Origin: Pseudomonadota bacterium
GTDB taxonomy: Bacteria > Pseudomonadota > Gammaproteobacteria > Xanthomonadales > Rhodanobacteraceae
Assembly: GCA_023388255.1 (NCBI GenBank)
Contig: JAEWGO010000021.1
Coordinates: forward strand, 124,001-188,000
DNA: 64,000 nucleotides
Direction: 5' to 3'
The notes beneath the pieces were generated by a model. That model saw only the letters and a program-made list of their open reading frames with translations. It was not told the DNA's origin and did not search any database. Below, one piece after another: positions 8,454-15,541 of the stretch. The position numbers and the translations under genes were made by a program. The number at the start of each line of letters is the position of its first letter. Positions within the stretch are counted from its first letter, which is position 1.

Positions 8454-8890
8454 ACGCGCGCCTGTCCATCGCCGCCATCGCTGCGCACCTGCGCACGCTG
8501 CCTGCGCTCGCCGGCATCCGGATCGGCACCGGCTACGACCGCGACTACCTGACCGCGTTTGCCAAGACATGGCCGGCCGTTTGGATCGCTGCGCAGCGTA
8601 TGACGCGCATCGACGATGGCCGTGGCTTCTCCGGCTGCTTCCGCCAGCACTGCAAGGTCGACATCGCTGTGCGCTTGGTCGTGCAGCGCTACGCCGATGG
8701 CAGCGTCGACGCCGAACAGCGCCTCAACGCACTGCACGACGCCGTCGCCGACGCGCTCAAGGACTGGACGCCGCCAGGCGCCGATGAGCCGCTGGTGTGG
8801 GAGTCCGCGCAGGACGGCGACTCCACCGAATCCCTGATGACCGCCGACCTGATTTTCAGCACCACAGTCACCTACGCGAGGGACGCATGA
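8450..8890 (+). CDS. Tail terminator-like protein
   Basis: Encodes 146 residues from the ATG at 8450 that overlaps the previous stop (ATGA). Near DAEQRLNALHDAVADALKDWTPPG and ending in MTADLIFSTTVTYARDA, it has the alpha/beta layout of tail terminator proteins (lambda gpU or gp37-like family) that cap the growing tail tube and set its end. Supported mainly by gene order directly upstream of the tail tube gene. Confidence 0.65.
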   Translation: MNARLSIAAIAAHLRTLPALAGIRIGTGYDRDYLTAFAKTWPAVWIAAQRMTRIDDGRGFSGCFRQHCKVDIAVRLVVQRYADGSVDAEQRLNALHDAVADALKDWTPPGADEPLVWESAQDGDSTESLMTADLIFSTTVTYARDA

Positions 8891-9096
8891 AGAACGCACC
8901 TTTCCCGCTTGAGGGCGGCAGCTATCGAGTCGTCGACGGCCAACTTGTCCGCGATGACGCCGCGACTGGCGATGCAGCGGCCGGCACGTTCGACCCCACC
9001 ACGTTCGACAGCCCGCGCGCGCAGATGGATTCGTACACGCCCAAGGCCGCCGCCACCAAGAAGCCGGCTGTGCCGGCCAAGCACACCGAGGACTGA
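8887..9096 (+). CDS. Small phage protein before the tail tube gene
   Basis: Encodes 69 residues beginning MKNAPFPLEGGSYRVVDGQLVRDD and ending in a Lys/Ala/Pro-rich tail. The ATG overlaps the terminator-gene stop (ATGA) and the stop lies 4 bases before the tail tube ATG. Small proteins of this type are common at this position in siphovirus genomes but have no established role. No motif recognised. Confidence 0.65.
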   Translation: MKNAPFPLEGGSYRVVDGQLVRDDAATGDAAAGTFDPTTFDSPRAQMDSYTPKAAATKKPAVPAKHTED

Positions 9097-9100
9097 CGTC

Positions 9101-10135
9101 ATGGCACAACCGAATCTGGACTTCTTCCGCAAGCGCAACCTGCTCGTCAAGGCCGAGGCCACCGAGGGCACCGACAGCGCGCCGACCGGCGCGACCGATG
9201 GCTTCCGCCTGTTCGATGGCAGCAGCTCGACCGAGTTCGATCGCGTAGACCGCCCGCTCGACAAGCCGTTCTTCGGCGGCGACCCGTTCGTGGTCGCGAA
9301 CAAGCGCGCGAAGATCGAGGGCGAGTTCGAAATCTACCCGCCGGCCACGCCGGGTGCTGCGAGCACCAGCGACGCGGACTGCGCGCGCGTCCTGCTGCCC
9401 GGCGGCATGAGTGTCGTCAAGGATGCCGTCGGCAAGACCACGCGCTACAACCCGATCAGCAGCGGCATCCCGTCGGTCACTGCGTACTGGTATCACGTGC
9501 GCCGGTTGCTCAAGGTCACCGGCGCGCGCACGTCGCTCTCCGGCATCGCCATCGAGATCGGCCAGCGCATGAAGGGCAAGGCATCCATTCAGGGCGACTA
9601 CGTCGACTGGTCGACCAGCGTGATCCCCGCCGTCACGCTGCCGAGCAAGATTCCGACTGTCGCCAGCGCACGCAACATGCGCACCACGCTCTCCACATTG
9701 GTGCGCGGCGCCACCGCGAGCACCAATGCCACGCCGCTCGCCGATCTGCTGGTGTGGGCCAAGTCGCTCAGCGTCGATTTCGGTTCTGACCTCAAGCACA
9801 AGGAATACAGCAGCAAGTCCGTCAACCAGATCAGCGACCGCAAGCCGACCTTCTCGCTGAAGCTCGCCACGACCGACATAACCAACGATTTCGACCCGCT
9901 CTACGTGCGCGACAACGGCATCGTGCTGGTCGCCAACGTGAAGCTGTTCGAAGTGGGCGGCACGCCGGATTCAGTGCTGACCGGCTTGTACAGCGAGCTC
10001 AACGTGCGCTGCCAGGTCGATAACGTCACCGAGACCGACATCGACGGCGACGACGGCTGGGAAATCACCGGCCCGTGCATCCCCAGCGACACCGGCGGCG
10101 ACGAGTTCTACATCGGCTTCGGCGACGAGGCGTAA
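9101..10135 (+). CDS. Phage tail tube (major tail) protein
   Basis: Encodes 344 residues starting MAQPNLDFFRKRNLLVKAE. The layout, including WYHVRRLLKVTGARTSLSGIAIEIGQRMKGKASIQGDYVDW and the later FDPLYVRDNGIVLVANVKLFE, matches the larger tail tube family (Phage_tube_2 type). It polymerises around the tape measure to form the tail lumen. A very strong hairpin follows its stop, as after the coat gene. Confidence 0.8.
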   Translation: MAQPNLDFFRKRNLLVKAEATEGTDSAPTGATDGFRLFDGSSSTEFDRVDRPLDKPFFGGDPFVVANKRAKIEGEFEIYPPATPGAASTSDADCARVLLPGGMSVVKDAVGKTTRYNPISSGIPSVTAYWYHVRRLLKVTGARTSLSGIAIEIGQRMKGKASIQGDYVDWSTSVIPAVTLPSKIPTVASARNMRTTLSTLVRGATASTNATPLADLLVWAKSLSVDFGSDLKHKEYSSKSVNQISDRKPTFSLKLATTDITNDFDPLYVRDNGIVLVANVKLFEVGGTPDSVLTGLYSELNVRCQVDNVTETDIDGDDGWEITGPCIPSDTGGDEFYIGFGDEA

Positions 10136-10152
10136 GCCAAACACCACCCATC

Positions 10153-10181
10153 ACGCGCGGCCGCGTCGTGCGGCCGCGCGT
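10153..10181 (+). terminator. Perfect 12-bp hairpin after the tail tube gene (no T-tract)
   Basis: ACGCGCGGCCGC (10153-10164) pairs exactly with GCGGCCGCGCGT (10170-10181) over a 5-base loop, the same geometry as the hairpin after the coat gene. No T-run follows and the next ribosome site (AAGGAG, 10189-10194) is only 8 bases on, so it probably shields or attenuates the message rather than stopping it. Confidence 0.55.
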
Positions 10182-10201
10182 AACACCCAAGGAGAACCCC
10201 C

Positions 10202-10549
10202 ATGTCCGTATCCATGATCCAGATCGCCGAGGCCAAGACGCACCCGATCCGCGTCGACATCCAGACGTCGGTGGCGAAGGGCTACTTCATCGGCCACGCG
10301 CACGTCGTCAGCAAGACCGCGTTCGACGCGCTGCGCAATGCGGTGGTCGATGGCGAGTACGAGGGCCGCGACGAAGAGCTGCTGCGCACGATGTACGACC
10401 GCTTCGACGGCTTCGGCGATGCCGACGGCTTCGCGGAACTGCTGACCGGCAAGGCCAGTGCGTACCTGTACCCGGCCGCGACCGCGGCGTACTTCGAGCA
10501 GTTTGGTGAGGCCCGCCGGGGAAACTCCGCGAAGCGGCGCTCGCGCTAA
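10202..10549 (+). CDS. Tail assembly chaperone, short (G-type) form
   Basis: Encodes 115 residues after a clear AAGGAG site. It is the zero-frame product of the tail chaperone pair: mainly helical (FDALRNAVVDGEYEGRDEELLRTMYDRFDGFGDADGFAELL), ending FGEARRGNSAKRRSR. In siphophages the G and GT proteins bind the tape measure and load tail tube subunits. The slippery heptamer at 10519-10525 lies near its 3' end, so most ribosomes should finish here and a minority shift. Confidence 0.75.
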   Translation: MSVSMIQIAEAKTHPIRVDIQTSVAKGYFIGHAHVVSKTAFDALRNAVVDGEYEGRDEELLRTMYDRFDGFGDADGFAELLTGKASAYLYPAATAAYFEQFGEARRGNSAKRRSR

Positions 10550-10914
10550 GCGGACTCCGCGACCACTCCCCGGGCCATGACGACGACGGCGACGACGATA
10601 CCGGCGACCGCGAGGAATCGCTGGACGATTCCGACGACTCCGGCCGCGCGCTCGTCGTCGATGTCGATGTCTGGGAATGCCACCTCGCGGCTGTCGACGT
10701 GTTCCGTCTCTGCTCGATCGCTGGCATCGGCGCCGGCATGGGCGGCATCGCGTGGACCGGTATCGAAGCGACGGAGCTGCGCGCGGCGCTCGCGCTCCGT
10801 CGTGTACGGCGAGCGGACTGGCCAGACCTCGCCGACGACGTGCACGACATGGGCAACGCCGTCGCCAGCGAGCGCAATCGACGTGCGGCGGCAGAGGCGA
10901 AGCGGAAGGGGTGA
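10202..10914 (+). CDS. Tail assembly chaperone, frameshifted GT form (DUF1799-like C-terminus)
   Basis: Join 10202..10525 with 10525..10914, predicting 237 residues. The -1 frame is open from 10510 to TGA at 10912-10914 but has no good start of its own. After an acidic linker (DDDGDDDTGDREESLDDSDD) it encodes VWECHLAAVDVFRLCSIAG, then GGIAWTGIEATELRAALAL, close to the DUF1799 pattern of proteins encoded after tail chaperones. The GGGAAAC heptamer is in exactly the right phase for a -1 shift. The frameshift is predicted, not demonstrated. Confidence 0.75.
10519..10553 (+). promoter_or_regulatory. -1 ribosomal frameshift signal (G GGA AAC) with downstream stem
   Basis: The heptamer at 10519-10525 fits X XXY YYZ in the chaperone frame. 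One base later a nested stem can form: CCGC 10527-10530 with GCGG 10550-10553, and AGCG 10533-10536 with CGCT 10544-10547. The shifted frame continues open for 130 codons. Confidence 0.75.
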
Positions 10915-10967
10915 GAGAACATTCCCTCCATTCCCAAAACCGAGCCCTGAATTGAGGAAACACACCA

Positions 10968-11123
10968 ATGGAACGAACGACTGGAAGTGCACGTACGTGG
11001 TGGGACCGCATCGTGATCTGGCGCGCCGCAATGAGGCTCGCGGTCGCGCATGGCTGGCGACTCGATGAGTGCATAGAGCAGGCCGCGCAAGCGCGCGACC
11101 TGCTACATGGTGAAACGGGTTAA
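10968..11123 (+). CDS. Small phage protein, unknown function
   Basis: Encodes 51 residues (start MERTTGSARTWWDRIVIWRAAM) after a GAGGA site. It is basic and aromatic-rich with a hydrophobic helix (WDRIVIWRAAMRLAVAHGW) that could associate with membrane or another protein. It ends the first plus-strand structural block. Its TAA overlaps the stop codon of the convergent minus-strand gene, so the two share three bases. No family recognised. Confidence 0.55.
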   Translation: MERTTGSARTWWDRIVIWRAAMRLAVAHGWRLDECIEQAAQARDLLHGETG

Positions 11124-11290
11124 CTATCGATCTCGTCGTAGGTGCGCTTCAGGATCACCTGATACGCGTCGCCTATAACCTTGGCGGCATCGACTGCCCT
11201 GTCCATGTGCACGCCGGCCGCAAAGATAGCCTTGCTCTGAATCGCCGCAATCAAGATGTCTGCGGCGATTTCTTCGTTGGATTTGCTCAC
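11120..11290 (-). CDS. Small minus-strand phage protein, unknown function
   Basis: Encodes 56 residues from a GTG at 11290 with AGGGG just upstream: it starts SKSNEEIAADILIAAIQSKAIF and ends YQVILKRTYDEIDS. The predicted structure is two amphipathic helices. Good ribosome site, balanced codon use and exact convergence on the neighbour's stop suggest a real gene. Small ORFs of this kind often encode phage regulators or anti-host proteins, but nothing in the sequence fixes a role. Confidence 0.55.
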   Translation of the reverse strand: MSKSNEEIAADILIAAIQSKAIFAAGVHMDRAVDAAKVIGDAYQVILKRTYDEIDS

Positions 11291-11627
11291 GTCTTACCCC
11301 TGAATGACCGCAATGGCGCGGCCATCTGCGAGTGTAGGACGCGAAGTCTTTCGCTGGCGTCGGCAGACTGGGTGCGCGGTCTGTAGGAGATTTCCTACGC
11401 AGGCAGTAGCCGCCGCGACCTGGTCGCTCGAATCAGGTTTCCACCGCTGATGGTTTCAAAGCGCTTGAAACTCGCGCCTCAAGCGCTCGGCGCGGGCATG
11501 GGGCAAGCTGGCCCTACCAGAGCCTGCGTCGCGAATCTGCGTGCGCAGCGCGTGCAAGCAAACGTGGTTGCAGCGCGCCGATCGGTGTGGAATCGCCACT
11601 CGCAACGAGGAGAAAAATGGGTGGAAT
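11291..11627. other. Intergenic region with operator-like palindromes
   Basis: No convincing gene. Two palindromes stand out: GTAGGA-N4-TCCTAC (11383-11398) and TTTCAA-N5-TTGAAA (11454-11470). A related half-site containing TCAAGCGCT follows at about 11479. They lie upstream of the minus-strand gene at 11290 and downstream of the minus-strand regulator ending at 11628, so they could be operators for the former. Confidence 0.4.
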
Positions 11628-12134
11628 CTACTTTGCGCGCTTTTTTTGAGGCCTCGGCTCGACGGGCGCGGAACCCTCTTCGAGAGAGCGGAGGGCTTGT
11701 TCGCGCGTGATGTGGACCTTTTCAACGCCGTCGTTTGATGGTCCGAAGGTGCGGTAGTTGACGAGGAACCTCTCAAGGAGTTCGGCCGCTCCATCGCCAT
11801 CAACAGATGCCAGCGCTCGTGCTCTTTGAATGACATTGAGAAAGTCGGGCTCGCCGTACGGAACGAACTGGATCTCGACAGAAGTGATGCCGGGGTCAAC
11901 GTCCTTCCTCGCGTTACTGATAGCGGCAATAACGTCCATCAAGCTAGCGCTCAGCGGGACGTCCAGCTTTAGGCGAAGAACATGGACGGTCGCGGAGGCG
12001 CCGAAGCTGCCGTCAAGGCGGCTGATGATCTCGGCATTCATGGATTTGGAGGTGCGCGCAGCCTCTTCGGTCAACGCTGCATGTAGCGCGTCGGGCATGC
12101 GTAGCGTGATTCTGGTGTAGCCATCGTCGTTCAT
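11628..12134 (-). CDS. Arc-family ribbon-helix-helix regulator with C-terminal extension
   Basis: Encodes 168 residues from the ATG at 12134. The N-terminus (YTRITLRMPDALHAALTEEAARTSKSMNAEIISRL) is a textbook Arc/MetJ ribbon-helix-helix DNA-binding domain with the SMNAEI helix start. About 110 extra residues form a likely oligomerisation or ligand domain. It probably represses its own promoter through the TGACAC/GTGTCA sites immediately upstream. An earlier start is possible but would translate across those sites. A prophage regulator, target genes unknown. Confidence 0.75.
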   Translation of the reverse strand: MNDDGYTRITLRMPDALHAALTEEAARTSKSMNAEIISRLDGSFGASATVHVLRLKLDVPLSASLMDVIAAISNARKDVDPGITSVEIQFVPYGEPDFLNVIQRARALASVDGDGAAELLERFLVNYRTFGPSNDGVEKVHITREQALRSLEEGSAPVEPRPQKKRAK

Positions 12135-12154
12135 GCGCGCATTCCACCATTTTC

Positions 12155-12222
12155 GTGTCAAAAAGTCTTGACACTGTTTCCGTGTCGTGGCTTGATGTGA
12201 TGATGACACGAAAGAAGTGTCA
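12155..12222. promoter_or_regulatory. Clustered TGACAC/GTGTCA operator half-sites
   Basis: GTGTCA (12155-12160) faces TGACAC (12169-12174); TGACAC (12204-12209) faces GTGTCA (12217-12222); a GTGTC half-site is at 12182-12186. All lie just upstream of the minus-strand Arc-like gene starting at 12134, fitting autoregulation by a ribbon-helix-helix protein. Confidence 0.6.
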
Positions 12223-12666
12223 TTTCTGCGCTTCTGTAATGGATGGCTGTACAAGGGGCTCGCCGACGGTCGCCCGCCGAATGTAAGGCGGGAAATTGGG
12301 TTTCGTCTCTAGCTTGAGGAGTTCGTCATGTACTGCGGCGATCGTTCCTTCCAGGTCACTGATCTCATCAAGGTCTTGCGGATCGGCTGCCTTAGCGTCC
12401 GACAGAAATTTTTTAGTGTCACGGTAAATCGAGTTCATGACGGCCCATCTCGCCAAGAGGTCATCTTGGGCCGGCGTCGTATCCAGTTCGATTGTTTCGA
12501 AAGTTGCCTCAAGCCGGTGAAGAAGCTCGGCGTTCATGGAACGTCCGTTCGCTTTGGCTGCTTCGGCGAGTCTGCCGCGCATATCGGATCTAGGCGGAAA
12601 GCGAAGAACGAACTTGTCAGCTTCGTCGGATGGGTACGCGGACTTCTTTTCGGGGGTCTTGGCCAT
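12220..12666 (-). CDS. Second Arc-family ribbon-helix-helix regulator
   Basis: Encodes 148 residues from the ATG at 12666. Residues about 18-53 (DKFVLRFPPRSDMRGRLAEAAKANGRSMNAELLHRLEATFE) form an Arc-like DNA-binding domain, followed by a helical C-terminal domain. It shares the SMNAE motif with the downstream gene, suggesting an old duplication. Its start faces four copies of a 13-bp palindromic site and a divergent small gene, a layout like a phage lysogeny switch, though no cI-type repressor is visible. Confidence 0.75.
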   Translation of the reverse strand: MAKTPEKKSAYPSDEADKFVLRFPPRSDMRGRLAEAAKANGRSMNAELLHRLEATFETIELDTTPAQDDLLARWAVMNSIYRDTKKFLSDAKAADPQDLDEISDLEGTIAAVHDELLKLETKPNFPPYIRRATVGEPLVQPSITEAQK

Positions 12667-12679
12667 GCTGCGATTGTGA

Positions 12680-12776
12680 TGGCGAATCGCCACACTTGGA
12701 ATAGTGGCGAATCGACACAAAGCGCTTGACAGCATAGTGGCGACTCGACACTATCTGCGTCGATGGCGACTCGCCA
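12680..12776. promoter_or_regulatory. Four-copy operator TGGCGAMTCGMCA in a divergent promoter region
   Basis: Copies at 12680-12692, 12705-12717, 12738-12750 and 12764-12776 (centres 25, 33 and 26 bases apart). The third and fourth extend into longer palindromes. A -35-like TTGACA (12726-12731) faces the plus-strand gene, with its spacer covered by copy three, as expected for repression. Confidence 0.75.
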
Positions 12777-12799
12777 TCATGCAAACTAGGAGAGCCGGC

Positions 12800-12964
12800 G
12801 TGACTTCGGAAGACAACAAGCCCGCGGTCCTGAACCTTAGGACCACTGAGGAAGTGAAGAAAGAGCTTCGGCGCAAGGCGCGGGAGCAGGATCGATCGAT
12901 GAACTGGTTGCACGACCGCCTGCTGCGTCAGGCGCTTGGGATGGAAGCAAAGGAGGTGGCATGA
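12800..12964 (+). CDS. Small ribbon-helix-helix (Cro-like role) protein
   Basis: Encodes 54 residues from the GTG at 12800, seven bases after an AGGAGA site. VLNLRTTEEVKKELRRKAREQDRSMNWLHDRLLRQAL is a minimal Arc-type ribbon-helix-helix with little else. It is transcribed divergently from the larger Arc-like gene across the four-copy operator, the position a Cro-like antagonist would take. It overlaps the following gene by ATGA, so it heads a plus-strand operon through 15541. Confidence 0.65.
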   Translation: MTSEDNKPAVLNLRTTEEVKKELRRKAREQDRSMNWLHDRLLRQALGMEAKEVA

Positions 12965-13230
12965 GCACCACAGAACTGGCTGGGATTGGCCTGAAGGCCA
13001 TCGAGTACAAGGACGCCGTGGATGCCAGGAGAGATGCCGCTTTCGAGTTCGATGCGGCTTGCTCTAAATGGAAGGAAGGCAACGGAGTCAGCTTTATCGA
13101 GAGGGGCTCCGAGGCCTGGAATCAGATGCTCGGTGCGGTTGCTGGGGAGATTGAGACGGTCAAGAAGGCGAAGGCTGCGGAGCGAAACACGCGCGAGCGG
13201 CTGTTCCGGGCGGTGAGGAGGGCGGCATGA
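12961..13230 (+). CDS. Unknown phage early protein
   Basis: Encodes 89 residues (MSTTELAGIGLKAIEYKDAVDARRDAAFEFDAACSKWKEG...). Mostly charged helix with a basic C-terminus (RNTRERLFRAVRRAA). ATGA overlaps with both neighbours show translational coupling between the small ribbon-helix-helix gene and the ORF6N gene. No family recognised; a co-regulator or accessory factor to the following gene is an inference from coupling only. Confidence 0.6.
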   Translation: MSTTELAGIGLKAIEYKDAVDARRDAAFEFDAACSKWKEGNGVSFIERGSEAWNQMLGAVAGEIETVKKAKAAERNTRERLFRAVRRAA

Positions 13231-14054
13231 ACATCGTCACGGTCAACAACGTGGATCTGCCGGTGATGGAACATCGGGAGCAGCGCGTCATCACTCTCGC
13301 GCAGGTCGACGCGGTTCATGGGCGGCCGTCCGGAACTGCTGGCCGCAACTTCCGAGAGCATCGCGCCAGATTCGTGGAAGGGGTGGACTACTTCGAGGCT
13401 AACCAACCGGACGAAATTCGTCGGCTTGGTCTCATCCGTCCGCAAGGAGGAACACCCGATCGCGTGATTCTTCTGACCGAAACCGGCTACACCATGCTGG
13501 TGAAGCCGTTCAACGATGATCTTGCGTGGCAGGTCCAGCGGCAGATCGTGAGCGGGTATTTCGCAGCAAAGCGCCTCATCGCCGAAATGCCCCACCAGCT
13601 CACGGGCTACGTCGCAGATGGCTGCACTTTGATCGAGTCGTTCAAGCGAACGATGAATCCGGCCGCATCCACCACGCTCGGCATGTATCAGAAGCTCGCG
13701 GACAGCTCCGGGCATGCTCGGCTGCTCCCTGCCTACGCTGTCGACAGCCCTGCCAACGATGGGTCGAGCCATGCGACGAAGGCCCTGAAGGATCTGCTGG
13801 ACCAGTTCGGCGTTGGCCTGAGTAGCCGAAAGGTCTACCCACTGCTTGAGAAAGCCGGACTGATGGAGCACCGCAGCAGGCCGAGCAGCAAAGGCGGCTC
13901 GAAGCGATTCTGGAGCTTCTCCGAAGCTGGCCTGGCCTATGGCAAGAACATGTCACACCCGTCGAACCAGCGCGAAACGCAGCCGCACTTCTACGAGAGC
14001 GAGTTCTCGAAGCTGCTCGGCGTCGTTGGTCTCGGTATGAAGAAAGCCGCATGA
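13227..14054 (+). CDS. ORF6N-domain antirepressor-like protein
   Basis: Encodes 275 residues. Residues about 15-110 (REQRVITLAQVDAVHGRPSGTAGRNFREHRARFVEGVDYF, then LTETGYTMLVKPFNDDLAWQVQRQIVSGYF) match the ORF6N domain shared by phage antirepressors. The C-terminal half (SSRKVYPLLEKAGLMEHRSRP, then KRFWSFSEAGLAYGKNM) is a winged-helix-like domain resembling those on other phage regulators. In such families the protein counteracts a repressor or controls early genes. It is translated from the operon downstream of the four-copy operator. A 12-bp hairpin follows. Confidence 0.75.
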   Translation: MNIVTVNNVDLPVMEHREQRVITLAQVDAVHGRPSGTAGRNFREHRARFVEGVDYFEANQPDEIRRLGLIRPQGGTPDRVILLTETGYTMLVKPFNDDLAWQVQRQIVSGYFAAKRLIAEMPHQLTGYVADGCTLIESFKRTMNPAASTTLGMYQKLADSSGHARLLPAYAVDSPANDGSSHATKALKDLLDQFGVGLSSRKVYPLLEKAGLMEHRSRPSSKGGSKRFWSFSEAGLAYGKNMSHPSNQRETQPHFYESEFSKLLGVVGLGMKKAA

Positions 14055-14066
14055 CCACAAACAAAA

Positions 14067-14096
14067 AGGCCTCGACTGCGCCAACAGTCGAGGCCT
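14067..14096 (+). terminator. 12-bp hairpin after the ORF6N gene
   Basis: AGGCCTCGACTG (14067-14078) pairs perfectly with CAGTCGAGGCCT (14085-14096) over a 6-base loop. There is no T-tract, only a preceding A-run, so it may stop minus-strand transcription or attenuate the operon before the next gene. Confidence 0.5.
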
Positions 14097-14124
14097 CGGA
14101 TGAAAGTCTTCAGAGGACATTTCA

Positions 14125-14454
14125 ATGCTGAACACTACAACTGAAATCGAACAAGAGCAAGCCGCGCCGAGCCACCTCTCCGACGCACGCGACTTGTTCC
14201 ACGCACTATCAGACCTGCGCGAGCGCTTGCGATGGATGGAAGTGCTGGCCACCTGCGTTGACGACCTTGCAGCCGGGGTCGTCGCCGGAACCGCTGCGCA
14301 TGGGCGACATCCCAGCGTCGCTGCGGATCGCATCCGCACCCTCGCGAATCTGACTCACTACCTTTCCAGCGATGCGTTCGGCGTCGCGGATGGAGCGACG
14401 TCGGATGGCATCGAGGAACGTCTTTTCCCGCCCCGCAAGGGAGGTGTGGCATGA
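14125..14454 (+). CDS. Unknown phage early protein
   Basis: Encodes 109 residues after an AGAGGA site. Near ARDLFHALSDLRERLRWMEVLATCVDDLAAG it is a helical protein without recognisable motif, ending in a basic tail. Its stop overlaps the next ATG (ATGA). It opens a three- or four-gene set (14125-15780) whose two central members are conserved phage proteins; a related nucleic-acid role is possible but not shown. Confidence 0.55.
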   Translation: MLNTTTEIEQEQAAPSHLSDARDLFHALSDLRERLRWMEVLATCVDDLAAGVVAGTAAHGRHPSVAADRIRTLANLTHYLSSDAFGVADGATSDGIEERLFPPRKGGVA

Positions 14455-15077
14455 GCGCACAGACTCTCACCATTGCGGCGCCGAACATCAAGACTGCTGT
14501 CTTCGGTATCCGCGGCACTGCGCCGTTGGTCGTGAACCGCTTCAGCCTGAAAGCTCGCGAGATGATTCGAGCCACGCAGGCAGAGGGCAGCACGGCGCGC
14601 GGAAAGAAGAAGCGCGAGGCGAAGGACTTCAGAGCGCTGTTCGAGGGGTCGATGTATCGCAGCAAGGACGGCTGGGTCGGCGTGCACGCCGGCTCGTTCC
14701 GCAACGCAATGATCAGCGCATGCAGGACGGTGGGCGTGCCGATGACCCGCGCGAAGCTGGCTGTGTTCATTGAGGCGGATGGCTTCGACGCGGCAGATGG
14801 AACCCCGCTGGTTCGCGTTCATGGAGATCCGATGCAGCACGAGGCTATGACGAGAAACGCTACGGGCGTTTGCGATCTTCGCGTGCGCGCCATGTTCGAG
14901 GAGTGGCGCGCCGAACTTCGAGTGCGCTTCGATGCTGACATGCTGTCGCTTAGCGACGTCGCGAATCTGCTGGCACGCGTCGGCCTTCAAGTTGGCATCG
15001 GCGAAGGCAGGCCAGACTCGAAAGCGTCCGGTGGTGTGGGCTGGGGCACGTTCGAACTGCAAGGAGAGCCAGCATGA
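14451..15077 (+). CDS. Conserved phage protein, possible RAMP/Cas7-like fold, function unknown
   Basis: Encodes 208 residues. The opening strand GIRGTAPLVVNRFSLKAREM, the middle GWVGVHAGSFRNAMISACRTVGVPMTRAKLAVFIEADGFD, and the closing VGIGEGRPDSKASGGVGWGTFEL recall a phage protein type I have seen next to the following gene in other phages. The N-terminal strand, central FRNA helix and C-terminal glycine-rich loop also resemble RAMP (Cas7-like) RNA-binding folds. That fold link is my inference from pattern and needs a profile search. Translationally coupled to both neighbours. Confidence 0.6.
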   Translation: MSAQTLTIAAPNIKTAVFGIRGTAPLVVNRFSLKAREMIRATQAEGSTARGKKKREAKDFRALFEGSMYRSKDGWVGVHAGSFRNAMISACRTVGVPMTRAKLAVFIEADGFDAADGTPLVRVHGDPMQHEAMTRNATGVCDLRVRAMFEEWRAELRVRFDADMLSLSDVANLLARVGLQVGIGEGRPDSKASGGVGWGTFELQGEPA

Positions 15078-15541
15078 GTCGCGATCGCGAGAAGATCAAA
15101 GCCGAGCTCGAACAGCTTGAGCGCAATGGCATCGTGAAGCCGGCGGATGTTGTGGAGTTCGCGCGCAATCCGGAAACGGCATTGCATGCCTGCTTCGAGT
15201 GGGATGACACCGAGGCAGCACAGCAGTGGCGTATCGAGCAGGCGAGGGCGGTCATTCGCTGCTATGTCGTCGTCGAGGACTCCAAGCCAGCCGAACCGGT
15301 ACGGGCATTCGTCGCGCTGCGTGGCGACCGGAAGGAAGGCGGTGGTTATCGCAAGTTCGCCGATGTGATGAGCAACGAGCAACTGCACGCTGCGCTGATG
15401 CGCGATGCGCTGACCGACCTCAAGTCGGCTCAACGGCGATTCGCGAAGTTGACGGAGTTGACGAAGGTGTTCCGCGAGGTCGACAAGGCCGAGCGCGCAT
15501 TCGAGCGGCAACAGAAGCGCGGCAAGAAGGACGCCGCGTGA
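15074..15541 (+). CDS. Conserved phage protein paired with the preceding gene
   Basis: Encodes 155 residues: an N-terminal helical part (LEQLERNGIVKPADVVEFARNPETALHACFEWDDTEAAQQWRIEQARAVIRCYV), a short beta segment (RAFVALRGDRKEGGG) and a Lys/Arg-rich coiled C-terminus. The HACFEWDD..AAQQWR pattern is typical of a phage family seen beside the upstream gene, suggesting that they work together. Role unknown. ATGA overlap with the upstream gene, and a hairpin starts 8 bases after its stop. Confidence 0.65.
   Translation: MSRDREKIKAELEQLERNGIVKPADVVEFARNPETALHACFEWDDTEAAQQWRIEQARAVIRCYVVVEDSKPAEPVRAFVALRGDRKEGGGYRKFADVMSNEQLHAALMRDALTDLKSAQRRFAKLTELTKVFREVDKAERAFERQQKRGKKDAA

Noticed and set aside
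11450..11710. Plus-strand frame of 86 codons near the first Arc-like gene
   Set aside because: No ribosome site or family, overlaps the 3' end of the minus-strand regulator and the palindromic region.
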